Below, piece after piece: positions 36,731 through 49,600 of a DNA stretch of 64,000 nucleotides. Within the stretch, counting starts at the first letter, position 1, and the number at the start of each line of letters is the position of its first letter. The translations under genes were made by a program, and so were the position numbers. The DNA comes from Botrytis cinerea B05.10 (Eukaryota > Ascomycota > Leotiomycetes > Helotiales > Sclerotiniaceae): assembly GCF_000143535.2 (NCBI RefSeq), contig NC_037310.1:3410001-3474000 (forward strand). The letters run 5' to 3'. A model generated the notes under the pieces. It was given only the letters and a program-made list of their open reading frames with translations, searched no databases and had not been told where the DNA came from.

Positions 36731-39593
36731 TCATTTCTTAGCCGAAACGCTAGTACGAGCCATCTGCGCTTCTCTCCAATACCAACAACCCACCAATGCC
36801 GCACCGGGCCCCACAGCTACATTCGCAAGAAGTAACAACACAGCCGCTTTTCCGACATCGACGGTGGTTCTTCCCACGCGCTTGATATCCCATACTGCGT
36901 TGCAGCACCAGATATAGGTTGCTAGATAGAACGACCAGAATTCGACGAGGAAGTAGGAGTGCAGGTTGGGGGTGGAGGTATTGGTAATGGGGGTGTTGGG
37001 GAGGAAGATGGAGGGGAGAGAGAGGATGGGATTGTTGGAGAAGAGGATTTGTGCGAGGATGGTGATGTGTAGGAGGAGACCGAGGATGAAGGTTGTGAGG
37101 TAGAGGGTACGGAGGTGTGGGATGTCGGCGGGGGTGTGGGATGCGGTGGGGGTTGCGGTGGGTGGGGGGATGAGTTTTTTGAGGATGGTGGAGGTGAGGA
37201 GGGTGAGGAGGGAGGTGAGGATGGGGGTGTAGCGGAAGAGGGAGTCTAGGGTGAGGGTGAGAGGGAGAGATTGTGATTGGGAGGGGAGGAAGAGGAGGAG
37301 TGTGGGGAGAGCGTAGCAGAAGAGGATGCAGGGGAGAATGACTTTCATGTAGTGGGCGGGTACGAGGCGGGAGAGCGGCCACCAGTAGGGTTCTGCGTTG
37401 GAGAAGAGGGTGTATGCGGTGTAGAAGATTGGGGCGATGATGCCGAAGCCGAGGTATTGGGATAAGGCGAGCCAGATGGTTGGGCTAGGGTGGATGTTAG
37501 TTTTTTCTCTGAAAATTTGAAAAGAAGCGAGGGAAGAAGGGAGGGGATATTCAAGCGGGTTAGGAAAGTCACTTACACAGCTACGAGGTTCATATCGTTG
37601 CGCTTGCGACAGCCTTCCACCAACCAGATGGATAGGGGCTGAATCAACATTCCGAAGAAATACATGCTCAAAGGACCCAATTTCTCATCTTTCTCCGCCG
37701 CAAGTCGCGGACTCCGCAGAATACTCGCGAATTCCTCCGCCAGCCCCGCGTTCTTCGACCGGACCCACATGCCATAGTACGCGAACACCGCAAGCGCCAT
37801 ATAGCACGCCATCTGCAGCCAACCCACCACCCCTCTCAATTCCGGCGCCCTGGCTAACTCATCTTTGTAAGGGATGAGTTTTGCGCGGGGCGGAAGCTCG
37901 ACCATATCCAATTTATCCGCGTACGGCTGGTTTCCCGAGAAATTAAACATGACGTCTTCGGTATCTGTGATGGGCAACAGAGTCAGCGCGATGAACTTGT
38001 GGAGACGATCTTCCATGGCCTCGGTGCGCTGCTGCTCATGCGATGCGTCTTTTAGGATTGTAGCGCGCGTTTCGCGCAGGGCTTGCAGATCAGCGAACAA
38101 TTTTGTTATTTCGCTTGTGCTGGGGCGCGAGGAGGTTTTCAGTAATTTCACGAGGGAGTTAACAAAGGCGGCGGAAGTTTCGAATGCAGTATTACCGCCA
38201 TGGCCGCCGATAGGGTTGAATTTATGCACGGAATCACCGATTGTGACGATGCGCTCGAAGAACCATTTCTTGTAGACGTATTCTGGGAGCGCGGTGAGGG
38301 TGGAGGAGATTTTCCTCTCTTGCAGGACTTTGAAGGTGATTTCGGGGGTGATGGGGTCGTTTTCGTGGGCTTTGAGGACGGCCGCTTCGTCGGCTTTGGT
38401 GTAGCGAGGAATGGCACTGCCGTAGAGGGTGGAGGGATGTTTGAAGAAGTAGAACCAGTAGACGCGGCCTTCGGGGCCGCCGTTGATGAGGTAGGAGTTT
38501 TGCTCGCGGAAGACGGAGTGTAGGTTTCCCGGCTCGAGACCGGGGACAGGGTTGGAGATGCCGAAGATGCAGCTGTAGTCGCAAGGAGGGGCTGAGATGG
38601 AGTTAGTTGAGGTGTTTAGATAAATTTAAAACTAGGAAGTGTTTGTGTGTTTGGTGTGAGAGCTGGGTGTGATTGATGATCGAAATTTTATTTCCAGCTA
38701 GACTGTCAAATATTCTGAACTAGCAGACTATATCTGAGCGTCCATCATCTGCAAATAACTCCATAAATAGAGTGCATCTAACACTTTTAATGATCCAAAT
38801 ATTCTGATAGGACTCAGAACACAAGGGAACTTTTATTGTTTGCCCACAGTGTAGACTATTGGACACCCAGACTCCAGATATGTCTCAAACCTAGGACAAT
38901 GAAGAAATCACCATATCATAGCATCAAATGGAAAAAATAGAGACCTACCATTATCTTCCCCAACAGGGATATAGCCAGGAATTTTCTCTTCAGCCAACCG
39001 CCACATTTCGGATCTAGTCTTGCTATGAATGCCATCACCGCCGACTAGTATATCACCTGTGAACTCAGACCCATCTGTCATGATTGCTTTGACGCCATTT
39101 TCATTCATGTCGATCTTCGCCAGACGCTTCTCGGTTAGAACCTTGGACTTATCCTTAATATTATCATACAGGACCTGTAGTACCGCCTGTCGATCGAGGA
39201 ACAAAATAGGATATCCATGTCTATATTGTATCAGAACATATTCTCATTTTCCCAACAGAACCTGAATATGATCAAGCATAAAACTATTTACCTCTGTTCG
39301 AAAGAATGTCTCATTCCAGAGTGCCCCGCGATTCTCTCGCCCTTACTATTGCGAAAATTGAATCTCTCAACCGGAGGCGCCAGTCCTAAAATCGTGTCGA
39401 ATAATCCCAATTGGTCGAGGATTCGGTTGCCGTTGGGGAGCAATCCTATGCTAGCCCCGACTTGGGGAGCTATCGCGGGGTAGGCCTCTAGAATGATAAA
39501 ATCGATACCATTCAGCTGAAGCATGTTGCCCAACACGAGACCAGCCACGCTACCTCCAATAATAACGACTCTGAATGGGGTTTTGTCGGCCAT
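36731..39593 (-). CDS. FAD-dependent monooxygenase with a C-terminal multi-pass membrane domain
   Basis: Four exons on the minus strand, 39593-39292, 39220-38949, 38591-37577 and 37484-36731, give 780 aa; phases agree at every junction. The N-terminal half is an aromatic-hydroxylase-type FAD enzyme: dinucleotide fold RVVIIGGSVAGL (about 8-19; GGSVAG in place of the commoner GAGIAG), DG motif VGGDGIHSKTR (about 161-169) and GD motif IGDSVHKFNPIGGHGGN (about 309-325). From about residue 420 the protein turns hydrophobic with about eight likely membrane spans (VVGWLQMACYMALAVFAYYG, WLALSQYLGFGIIAPIFYTA, KVILPCILFCYALPTLLLFL, FLVEFWSFYLATYIWC). Tails of this sort occur in paxM-like and meroterpenoid-type fungal monooxygenases. 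Likely an ER-bound tailoring oxygenase; the substrate is unknown. Confidence 0.9.
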
Positions 39594-41184
39594 CTTCGCA
39601 GCTGACTGTTAGGATAATCCGTACCGTCGTGCCTAGTAATCTTTGATGAAAAAAGAAATTGTTATAACTTTGTTATTTTGCAAATGCAAAGAAGACCAAA
39701 GCACTTCTATATACTTGTCCCGCCAGCAAGTATACAACTCCGGAACTAGAAAAACAAGACCAGTCCTTGTGTAGTTTAACGTCTGGTGGAATGTGCATTT
39801 TGTTTAGCTTCGAAGCTGCGTACGCTCTGGCTGTGTGAGTATCTGGGAACATTGTGACCCTCAGATTAGTTATTGGACCTGGTCAAGACGTGGAGACAAT
39901 TCTTGTTGTTCATATACGCAAGAGCCCTAATGCTTGGAGAATAACGGGTCGTTCTGCATGCTGACCGTTTGGACAGATAAGAAAGTAAAGTGTGGCATCC
40001 TATGGGTGCGTCCTTGGCTCCTTGCACAATTTAAGAATAAGACTCTGCTTTTGCTTAGGGATCCTAGAGCCCGACAGTATGGTCCATACAACAAATAACA
40101 AGCAAAGTCACCACCACAGGTATTATGATATACCAAATATGCAGCTCACCCATGTTCTGCAACGCCGTAAATCCACAGTATGCTTCGTTTCCAATTACCT
40201 TGTCAATATTGTTTACTCATCCAATTATATCATAGGCTGAAAATTAATTTGGGGAATAAACTTCCGGGAATTCAGCGGGGATCAACTCAAAAGTGGAATA
40301 TGAATAAATAAGTGGAGTGGCACACGAAATACAGTACAATTCTCTCCCTGCCCAACGAACCACATTTATAAGAAAAAATAAAGACATGTTTCCAAGGGTG
40401 AATGAATACTCCACACTCTCCACTCCCAAATCCTTTCAAACGGTTTCTGGCTGCATGAGGAAAGAGAGGAACATCGATAAACGTGGAAGAGTTCTGGATT
40501 GAACGAAAGCAAATGATAATGGAACGACTTGTAACTTTCATGGGTACTACTAACACGAAACGTTTGTGTTCCCCCGTACTCTATATACCTTGCTCGGGGC
40601 AGGTGTTCCGAATATGAAGTATTCCCAATAGGGGCTTGCTCGGCTCATCGACCTCAGTGTGGTCTGTCTGGCAAGGACGAAAGAGGACGTCAATAGTTGA
40701 CCCCTTGGCAAACCGACATTAAAGTTTCCTAGCCTGCATGAAAAATCATAGTTATATATGACACCCACACTAAAATGAGATTTTTGCCGTTTGGTGATCT
40801 CTTCCTCTTAGGCATGGTGTCGCCTATAGCTCTCGACAATACTTGAAGTATTTGTTGTGTTAAGTGGTAAGGTGTGCACAGATCAATGCTATGTGTCCGT
40901 TGGTGGTATAATCTTGCCTTTTAAACTTTTGAGATTTCCAAAACGAACCGCAAATATGGAACCTCATCCCGATTCTCAGGGTTGTGTTCTTGAAGGCTCG
41001 ACTTTAAAGGACGTCCTAAGACCTAGAATCTCTCTGGTGCAATTTATTACACTTCAGTTGAAGCTCACTTATCTACATGACTCCGGCAGTTGTGCTATTC
41101 GATTATTCTGTTTTGTCGCGTACTTCCTGAGATCATCGTCATTAAAAGAGTGCCGGTGGTGTGCTGAGCACATATTAGTCCATC
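39594..41184. promoter_or_regulatory. Divergent promoter region (monooxygenase / PTH11-like gene)
   Basis: 1.6 kb between divergently transcribed starts at 39593 (minus) and 41185 (plus). No gene is supported. A shared regulatory region is possible, but no binding site could be named from sequence alone. Confidence 0.5.
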
Positions 41185-42501
41185 ATGGCTTTAGAACAGA
41201 GGGCTCTTACAATTGTCATTGTCAATTTTGTATTTCTTGGACTATCGACCATTACATTAGCACTGCGATGCTTTGTAAGGATAACGCGTGAAGTTTTCGG
41301 CTTGGATGATTGGATGATAGTGCTGGGATGGGTATATAGAGTAGCCTTTTCTCATAGTTTGGCGAGTTTGCTAATTTGATATAGATCATGTTCGTGTTGA
41401 ATGTCTCCATGTCGACGATGTCTGCAGTCAATGGTCTAGGCGTTCATAATCTTACTATTACTGCCGCAGAAATGGAGCCTGCAGTCAAAGTTAGTACATG
41501 TATGCGGATAGTGGTATTGAACTTGGGTTACTAATTAACGAGAACAGTACTTTACCCTCTTTCAAATGTTCACCTTGACAGGTACATTACCAGTCAAAGC
41601 TAGCATCTGTATCTCCCTAATGCGCATAACACCCAGCTTGACCTACAGAAAAATCCTCTACGCAATCATGGCAGGGTCCGTAGCGACCGTCCTCATTTCC
41701 GACATCGTTGTTATTGTAACGTGTCGACCCATGGCATTCACCTGGGACAAAACCATTCCCGGTGGAAAATGCAGCAGTATCAATGCTATCCTCATCCTAA
41801 GCTATTGTTTCTCGGCCATGAACATCATCACCGACTGGTCTACTGCCATAATCCCCGCATTCATAGTATGGAACTTGAAGCTCTCTCCCAAAATCAAAGT
41901 CGCCATCAGTATTCTCCTAGGAATGGGTATGTTCGCTAGCGTAGCCACGATTGTTCGTGTCAAATATTTTCCCAACTATGCAAAATCAATTGACTATCTC
42001 TACGGCGTGGCTCCCATCGTCTGGTGGTCTACCATTGAAATTGGTTTAGGAATCATAGCAGCATGTCTCAGTGCTCTTAGACCATTACTCCGTTTCGCTT
42101 TAGGAAACAGTTCTTATGGCCCCTCGGACGATAAACCCAGCCCTCCAACTATTGGAACACCTAATAGAAAGGGCTACATGAAAGCTCGCGCCATCAAATT
42201 ACGGAATATCGAAGACGGTCTTGCATCGACGATGATTACGGGAGCTGGAAACGACACCGTGGATAACTATAATGAAAGCATAAATGCTAGCGATGGGGAT
42301 AAGAGTAGCCAAAGGGGGATATTACAGCATATTCCAGAGCATCCCGAACCGAAATGTACCGGGAAGGAAGTGGGTATTTTGATTACGCAAACTTATAAGA
42401 TTGAGGATGACGGCACTGAAGACAATATCTCTAAAGATAGAGGCGACAAATACAATGGTAATAATGAGTCAAGGGAACGAACAATACAGGATATAGTATA
42501 A
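41185..42501 (+). CDS. PTH11/SAT4-like (fungal rhodopsin-fold) integral membrane protein
   Basis: Three exons, 41185-41331, 41385-41489 and 41548-42501, give 401 aa. There are seven likely membrane spans. The family signatures are ALRCFVRITREVFGLDDWMI (after helix 1; the L-R-x-x-x-R...DD-W-x pattern), GLGVHNLTIT (loop), YFTLFQMFTLTGTLPVKASI, and TCRPMAFTWDKTIPGGKCSS with the conserved cysteines. Late helices contain VRVKYFPNYAKSIDYLY and WWSTIEIGLGIIAACLSALR. The C-terminal 130 residues are a hydrophilic cytoplasmic tail. No N-terminal CFEM domain is present. Such proteins are abundant in filamentous fungi; some (Pth11) act in surface sensing, others sit near metabolic clusters. The ATG at 41185 agrees with the start of the family alignment. 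Confidence 0.88.
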
Positions 42502-43616
42502 GTATAGCTTATGACGACAGGCTCCGTGCCATACTTGAATATGACATTAGCGCAATGGAATATTTTGTGAGCATGTTAATATAGGAGTCTGTAAGACTTT
42601 TGCTTTTGAGTCGTGGCCCGGACAATGCAAGTTAATGAGACATACTGATTGGAGTGATGATTGTGCACCAGATGGTGTTGCTAAATCTCTTGAAGTTAAA
42701 TAGACATCCAAGACTACCTGAAAATCTAGTATTCTCCATGATCTAGAACAACTTGATCCTCTAAGCTTCTCTAAACACTACATCCATCTCGGATACTGCA
42801 TGAATCGAAACTACTTGACTAACGGTTGACAAACTTGTCTTCGTGGTCTGCTTGGTAGGCGGAAAGGGCAAACACAAAAAGAAAACAACGACTGGGCAAA
42901 CCTGTGTACATGTGCCATTTTCTGAATATCACATAACTAAAATGAACAATCCATTGAGGATCATATCATGCCAAATAAAAATATCGTATAAAGCGATTGC
43001 CAATCAACAAGCAAGCAGCTATACCAAACTGTAAAGGCACAAGAATGTTGCTCCGGGTCATTGCCACCGGTCTACCCACAGCCTCACCACTAGAAGCCGG
43101 ACTTTGTGGAACACAATCATGAGTTGATTTAGATGTGAAAGCAAATCATTCTATTTTGAAAACTTCCAGAAAAATTGATAGCTTCATCTTCGCCAAAATG
43201 AGTGTTGACGTAAAGCTGAGCGCTGGTGAGAAAAGGGTCGTGCCCCTTAGATACTATATCATGTGACGCGGCTGGCCCGAATTACTAAAACGGATTAGCG
43301 CGTTCCTTGCTCACTGATCCAGCCGTTTACAATTGTCGTCGTCGCAAGTGACAAGGCCAGTTTTAGAAGCAATACAACCACATATCCTCTCCACATTTCA
43401 AATCTCATATTCCGCAACATCCCCTTAGTCTGGATATTTCTCAAATTCTCTTAATTAATTCCCACAACACTTGTACTTTCAAACTTCCGTTTGTTTTTAA
43501 TTGAGCACGTTTCTGGGTGAACAGCGCCTCTGCGCAGATAGCTTGCCCACTACATTGGGCCAACAATTAAATAAGGCCGTTTCCTTTGATCGCATAGATT
43601 CAGAGAATTAGTAAAT
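42502..43616. other. Spacer / promoter of clathrin heavy chain
   Basis: 1.1 kb with no supportable gene. The last 250 bp are pyrimidine-rich (CATATCCTCTCCACATTTC-like) and should form the promoter and 5' leader. Confidence 0.5.
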
Positions 43617-46600
43617 ATGGCTCCATTACCAATCAAGTTTACGGAGCTTCTCCAGGTACGATATGAGTTGTGCGGTGATGGGATTGTTGACCTGTGTTTA
43701 CTGACTTTAATTTAGTTAACAAGTGTCGGAGTTGAGGTATGTACCAGCCACAACACAGCTATTCTCACCAGCTTCTGCCATACCAACTTCAGCTTCAAAT
43801 ACGTGACTTCAATCTGGCTTGCTAACAATCAATCTTGTAGGCACAATCGATAGGTTTTAATTCATGTGTAAGTCATTCCGTAATATTGAATTGAGCTTTG
43901 GGCATGTGTTGATTACTCGAATAGACACTGGAGTCAGATTCCTACATCTGCGTACGAGAAAAGAAGAACGAAGCTGCACAACCAGAAGTCGTTATCGTCG
44001 ATCTAAAGCAAAATAATGCTGTCACTCGAAGACCTATTAAGGCGGATAGTGCCATTATGCATTGGTCGAAACAGGTCATCGCATTAAAGGCACAATCAAG
44101 GACCTTGCAGATATTTGACTTGGGCGCCAAGGCAAAGCTGAAGTCTGCTACCATGAATGAAGATGTTGTTTTCTGGAAATGGTTCAGTGAGACAAGCTTG
44201 GGATTAGTTACCGATACAACCGTTTACCACTGGGATGTATTTGACCCAAACCAAGCATCCCCGGTAGAGGTGTTCAAGAGAAATCCAAACCTTGCTGTGA
44301 GTCTTATGTATTTTTGAGAGAAGGAATGGTATTAATATTATGCTAGGGGTGCCAAATTATCAACTATCGTGTTAGCGGCGACGGAAAGTGGATGGTAGTC
44401 GTAGGCATCACACAACAACAAGGACGAGTGGTGGGAGCGATGCAACTTTATTCGAAAGACAGAGGCATCAGTCAGGCTATCGAAGGCCACGCGGCAGCGT
44501 TCGGTACATTACGATTGGAATCAGCCCCAGCAGATACGAAGGTATTCACATTTTCGGTTCGGACTGCTACTGGCGCAAAGCTACACATAGTCGAGGTCGA
44601 CCACCAAGCTTCAAACCCAACATTTTCGAAGAAGGCAGTCGATGTATACTTCCCTGCCGAAGCTGTAAACGATTTCCCAGTTGCAATGCAAGTTTCACAA
44701 AAATACAGCATTATTTACTTGGTTACCAAATACGGCTTTATTCACCTTTACGATCTTGAGACTGGTACATGTATTTTCATGAACCGTATCTCGAGCGAGA
44801 CCATTTTCATCACAGCTGGCGATTCGGAATCTGCAGGACTTGTTGGTGTTAACCGAAGAGGACAAGTATTGTCGGTATCTGTTGATGAAACGACAGTTAT
44901 TCCATACCTCCTCCAAAATCCTGCAAACTCCGGTTTAGCCGTCAAGCTTGCTTCAAGAGCTGGTCTACCTGGTGCGGACAATCTCTATGCCAATCAATTT
45001 GAGCAACTTTTGGCTGCAGGAAACTACTCCGAGGCATCGAAGATTGCTGCAAACTCTCCTCGCGGCTTCTTGCGAACACCACAAACCATCGAACGTCTTA
45101 AGAACGTACCGGCTGTACCAGGTCAACTATCTGTCATCTTGCAATACTTTGGTGTATTGCTTGACAAGGGATCGTTGAATAAACACGAGACCTTAGAGCT
45201 TGTGCGACCTGTCTTGGCCCAGAACCGAAAGCATCTCCTTGAAAAGTGGATGAAGGAGAACAAGCTTGACTGTTCTGAAGAATTAGGTGACATTGTCCGT
45301 CAACAAGATACACAGCTTGCACTTGCTATCTATCTCAAGGCAAACGTTCCTCACAAAGTAGTTGCTGCTTTCGCAGAGAGTGGCCAATTTGAGAAGATCT
45401 TACCCTACGCCCAACAAGCAGGTTATCAGCCAGATTATGTCCAATTACTTCGCAACATCATCTCCATCAACCCTGAAAAGGGAGCTGAGTTCGCTACACA
45501 ATTGGCAAACACGGAGGGTGGTTCGCTTGTCGATATTGAGCGAGTTGTAGACGTATTCCAGTCTCAAGGAATGGTTCAACCTGCTACGGGATTCTTGCTT
45601 GATGCATTGAAGGAGAATAATCCAGAGCAAGGACACTTACAGACTCGTCTTCTTGAAATGAATCTCATGAACGCTCCTCAAGTTGCCGATGCCATTCTTG
45701 GTAATGAGATGTTCTCACACTATGATAAGCCTAGAATCGCACAGTTGTGTGAACAAGCTGGCCTTGCTCAAAGAGCTTTGGAGCATTATGAAGACCCTGA
45801 AGCCATCAAACGCGTGATCGTCAATATTGTTGCTTCACCAACTTTCAGTCAAGAATGGCTCACTGGTTACTTTGGTCGCTTGTCCCTTGAGCAGTCGTTA
45901 GACTGTCTTGATGCTATGCTCAAGGTAAACATTCGTCAAAACCTTGCGGCTGTTGTTCAAATCGCTGTCAAATACTCCGATTTACTCGGTGCTGTCAGAT
46001 TGATTGACCTATTCGAAAAGTACAAGACTGCCGAGGGTCTCTACCATTATCTTGGTAGCATTGTCAACTTGAGTGAAGATCAAAACGTCGTGTTCAAATA
46101 TATTGAGAGCGCCGCCAAGATGCAGCAATTTAACGAGGTGGAACGCATTTGCAGAGATTCCAATTTCTACAACCCTGAACGCGTGAAGAACTTCTTGAAG
46201 GAAGCCAAATTGGCCGAGCAATTGCCACTCATCATCGTCTGTGATCGATTCAACTTCATTCACGAGTTGGTACTTTACCTCTATCAAAATCAACAATTTC
46301 AATCTATCGAGGTCTATGTTCAGCGTGTGAACCCAGCCCGAACACCTGCTGTTGTTGGTGGTTTACTTGATGTTGACTGTGATGAGCAAATTATCAAGAA
46401 CCTTTTGAACTCCGTTAATCATGCTTCCATCCCTATCGATGAACTTGTTCATGAGGTTGAAACAAGAAACCGTCTTAAGCTTCTGTTGCCATTCCTTGAG
46501 GCAACCTTGGCTGCAGGCAACCAGCAACAAGCTGTATACAATGCTTTAGCAAAGATATACATCGACAGGTTTGTTTATCGTCACACAATTTGTGGTAATA

Positions 46601-49600
46601 TGTAGCTAATACAAGAAAAAATAGTAACAATAACCCCGAAAAGTTCCTTAAAGAAAATTCTCAATATGACACCTTGGTCGTCGGGTAAGTCTTCGACATT
46701 ATCCCTTATTAATTGTCCCCCAAACTGACGATCTAAAAGTTTGTATTGCCAGCTGAGAGACCCAGGGCTAGCTGTAAGTGTTCCCGTCCTTTTGTTTAGA
46801 GCGATCAATTCGATCTTTTGAATGCTCAAAGCTAGTTTGAACAATTCCCATCTTTGAATGCCCAAAATCATTTGATCGATCCACTCCTTTGATTAGCCCC
46901 AGGTTACTTTTATGAATATCAGCTTCTGAAAGTCCAATATTAATCTGGTCAATCTTATCTTTTGGGCATTCAACATTAGCTTGATCATTCTAGCGCATTA
47001 TGTGTCCAAATTTGCTTTCAACAATTGCTGACCTTCTGGTGATGTAGTTTATCTGTTATAGCAAAGGTCAAAACGACCTTGAGCTTGTCAACGTCACCAA
47101 TGAGAACTCCATGTACAAGGCTCAAGCTCGCTATCTCTTGGAGAGAGCTGATCGAGAGCTTTGGGAGTTTGTTCTCTCGGAGAATAATATACATCGCCGA
47201 TCCGTCATTGATCAAATCATCTCTACAGCTGTTCCCGAGTCAACTGAACCCGAAAAGGTCTCTGTCGCAGTCGCAGCTTTCCTAGGTGCTGATCTTCCAG
47301 GAGAATTAATTGAATTACTGGAAAAAATCGTTCTCGAGCCTTCGCCATTCAGTGACAATGAGAGCTTACAAAATCTCCTCATTCTTACCGCTACCAAAGC
47401 TGATAAGGGTCGAGTCATGGATTATATCCACAAATTGGATGCATTCAACCCGGCGGATGTAGCTTCTATCTGTATTGAAGTTGGCTTGTATGAAGAAGCA
47501 TTCGAAGTTTACAAGAAGATTAACGACCACATCAACGCTGCAAATGTGCTCGTTGAGCACATTGTCAGTATCGATCGCGCGAACGACTATGCTGAGAAAG
47601 TGGAGCTTCCCGAAGTATGGAGTAGGGTTGCCAAGGCTCAATTGGATGGTCTACGTGTAAGCGATGGTATTGCCTCATATATTCGCGCCGATGATCCCAG
47701 CAATTATCTCGAAGTCATTGAAATTGCAACTCATGCTGGAAAGGACGAGGACCTTATCAAATACCTTCGTATGGCTCGCAAGACTCTTCGTGAGCCTGCC
47801 ATTGATACTGCACTTGCTTTTGCATATGCTCGTACCGATCAACTCAGCGAACTCGAGGACTTCCTCAGAGGAACCAATGTCGCTGATATCGAAGAATCAG
47901 GTGACAAGGCATATGCTGAAGGCTTCCACCAAGCCGCGAAGATTTTCTTCACTAGTATTTCAAACTGGGCCAAACTTGCCACCACCCTCGTTCATCTAGA
48001 GGAATACCAGTCTGCTGTTGAATGTGCCCGAAAGGCCAACAACATCAAGGTCTGGAAGCAAGTTAACGCTGCTTGTGTTGAGAAGAAGGAATTCCGCCTT
48101 GCCCAGATTTGTGGTCTCAATTTGATTATTGATGCTGAAGAGTTGCAGAACTTAGTCAAGCAATACGAACGCAATGGTTATTTCGATGAGCTTATTGCGG
48201 TGCTTGAGCAAGGTCTAGGTTTAGGTACGTTCTTTCCCTGGTTTTTAATTACTCTTTCCCCAATTGCCCGTTCTTTCCTTCCATGAGTACACAGTGTATC
48301 CAATAGTCCGGATTGCAGTCCAACAATATAAGGGTTTGAATGTCCAAAAGCAATTAGAAATCTGAAAATGGTTCAACATTCTAATCAAATTCAATATCTC
48401 AAATGATTTGAATGTTCTAATTGGTTTGGAGATTTGATAGTCTTCATTGTTGGACTGCAGTCCGGACTATTGGACACTCTGAGTACATATGCTACTAACC
48501 ACTAACACTCCGATTCCTTGTACTGATATACATATTTCCAAGTACTGATATACGTGTTTTTATAGAGAGAAGTCACATGGGAATGTTTACTGAATTAGGC
48601 ATTGCCCTTTCCAAATATCACCCAGACCGCACAATGGAGCACTTGAAGCTCTTCTGGAGCAGAATCAATATTCCCAAGGTGATTCGTGCCTGCGAGGAAG
48701 CTCACCTTTGGCCCGAGTTGATTTTCTTGTACTGCCATTATGACGAGTGGGACAATGCCGCTCTTGCGATGATGGAGAGAGCTGCCGACGCATGGGAGCA
48801 TCACTCATTCAAGGATATCGTTGTCAAGGTAGCAAATTTGGAGATCTACTACCGCGCTCTAAACTTCTATCTTCAAGAGCAACCATCTCTCATTACCGAT
48901 CTTCTTCAAGCACTTTCACCAAGAATCGACGTCAATCGTGTTGTGAAGATGTTCGAAAAATCTGACAACATCCCTCTCATCAAACCCTTCCTTCTCAACG
49001 TTCAGACCCAGAACAAGAAGATTGTCAACAGTGCCATCCATGACTTGTTGATTGAAGAGGAAGATTATAAGACCCTCCGTGATTCAGTCGAGAACTATGA
49101 TAACTATGATGCCGTCGAGCTTGCTCAACGATTAGAGCGTCACGATCTAGTCTTCTTCCGTCAAATTGCTTCCAACATCTACCGCAAGAACAAGCGCTGG
49201 GAGAAATCTATTGCTCTTTCAAAACAAGATAAGCTTTTCAAAGATGCAATTGAGACTGCCGCTATTTCTAGCAAGGAAGATGTCGTTGAGGAGTTGCTTA
49301 GATATGTACGTTCAATTTGTTACCAGATTTTCTCATTCCTTTGCTAATTATTCCACTAGTTCGTTGATATTGGTAGCCGTGAATGTTATGTTGGCATGCT
49401 CTATGCTTGCTACGACCTCATTCCTGTCCATGTTGTTATGGAAATTTCATGGCGTCATGGTCTTACCGATTTTACTATGCCATTCATGATCAACTACTTG
49501 GCCCAGCAAAGTTCCACAATCGCTGAGTTGAAGAAGGACAATGAAGAGAGAAAGTTGAAAGAGAAGTCACAAGTTCAGGAAGAGGACAACACCCCAATCC

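Noticed and set aside
36750..37382. Minus-strand His/Pro-rich ORF overlapping the last exon of the FAD monooxygenase
   Set aside because: A frame-shifted shadow; the true frame encodes the conserved membrane domain and joins exon 3 in phase.
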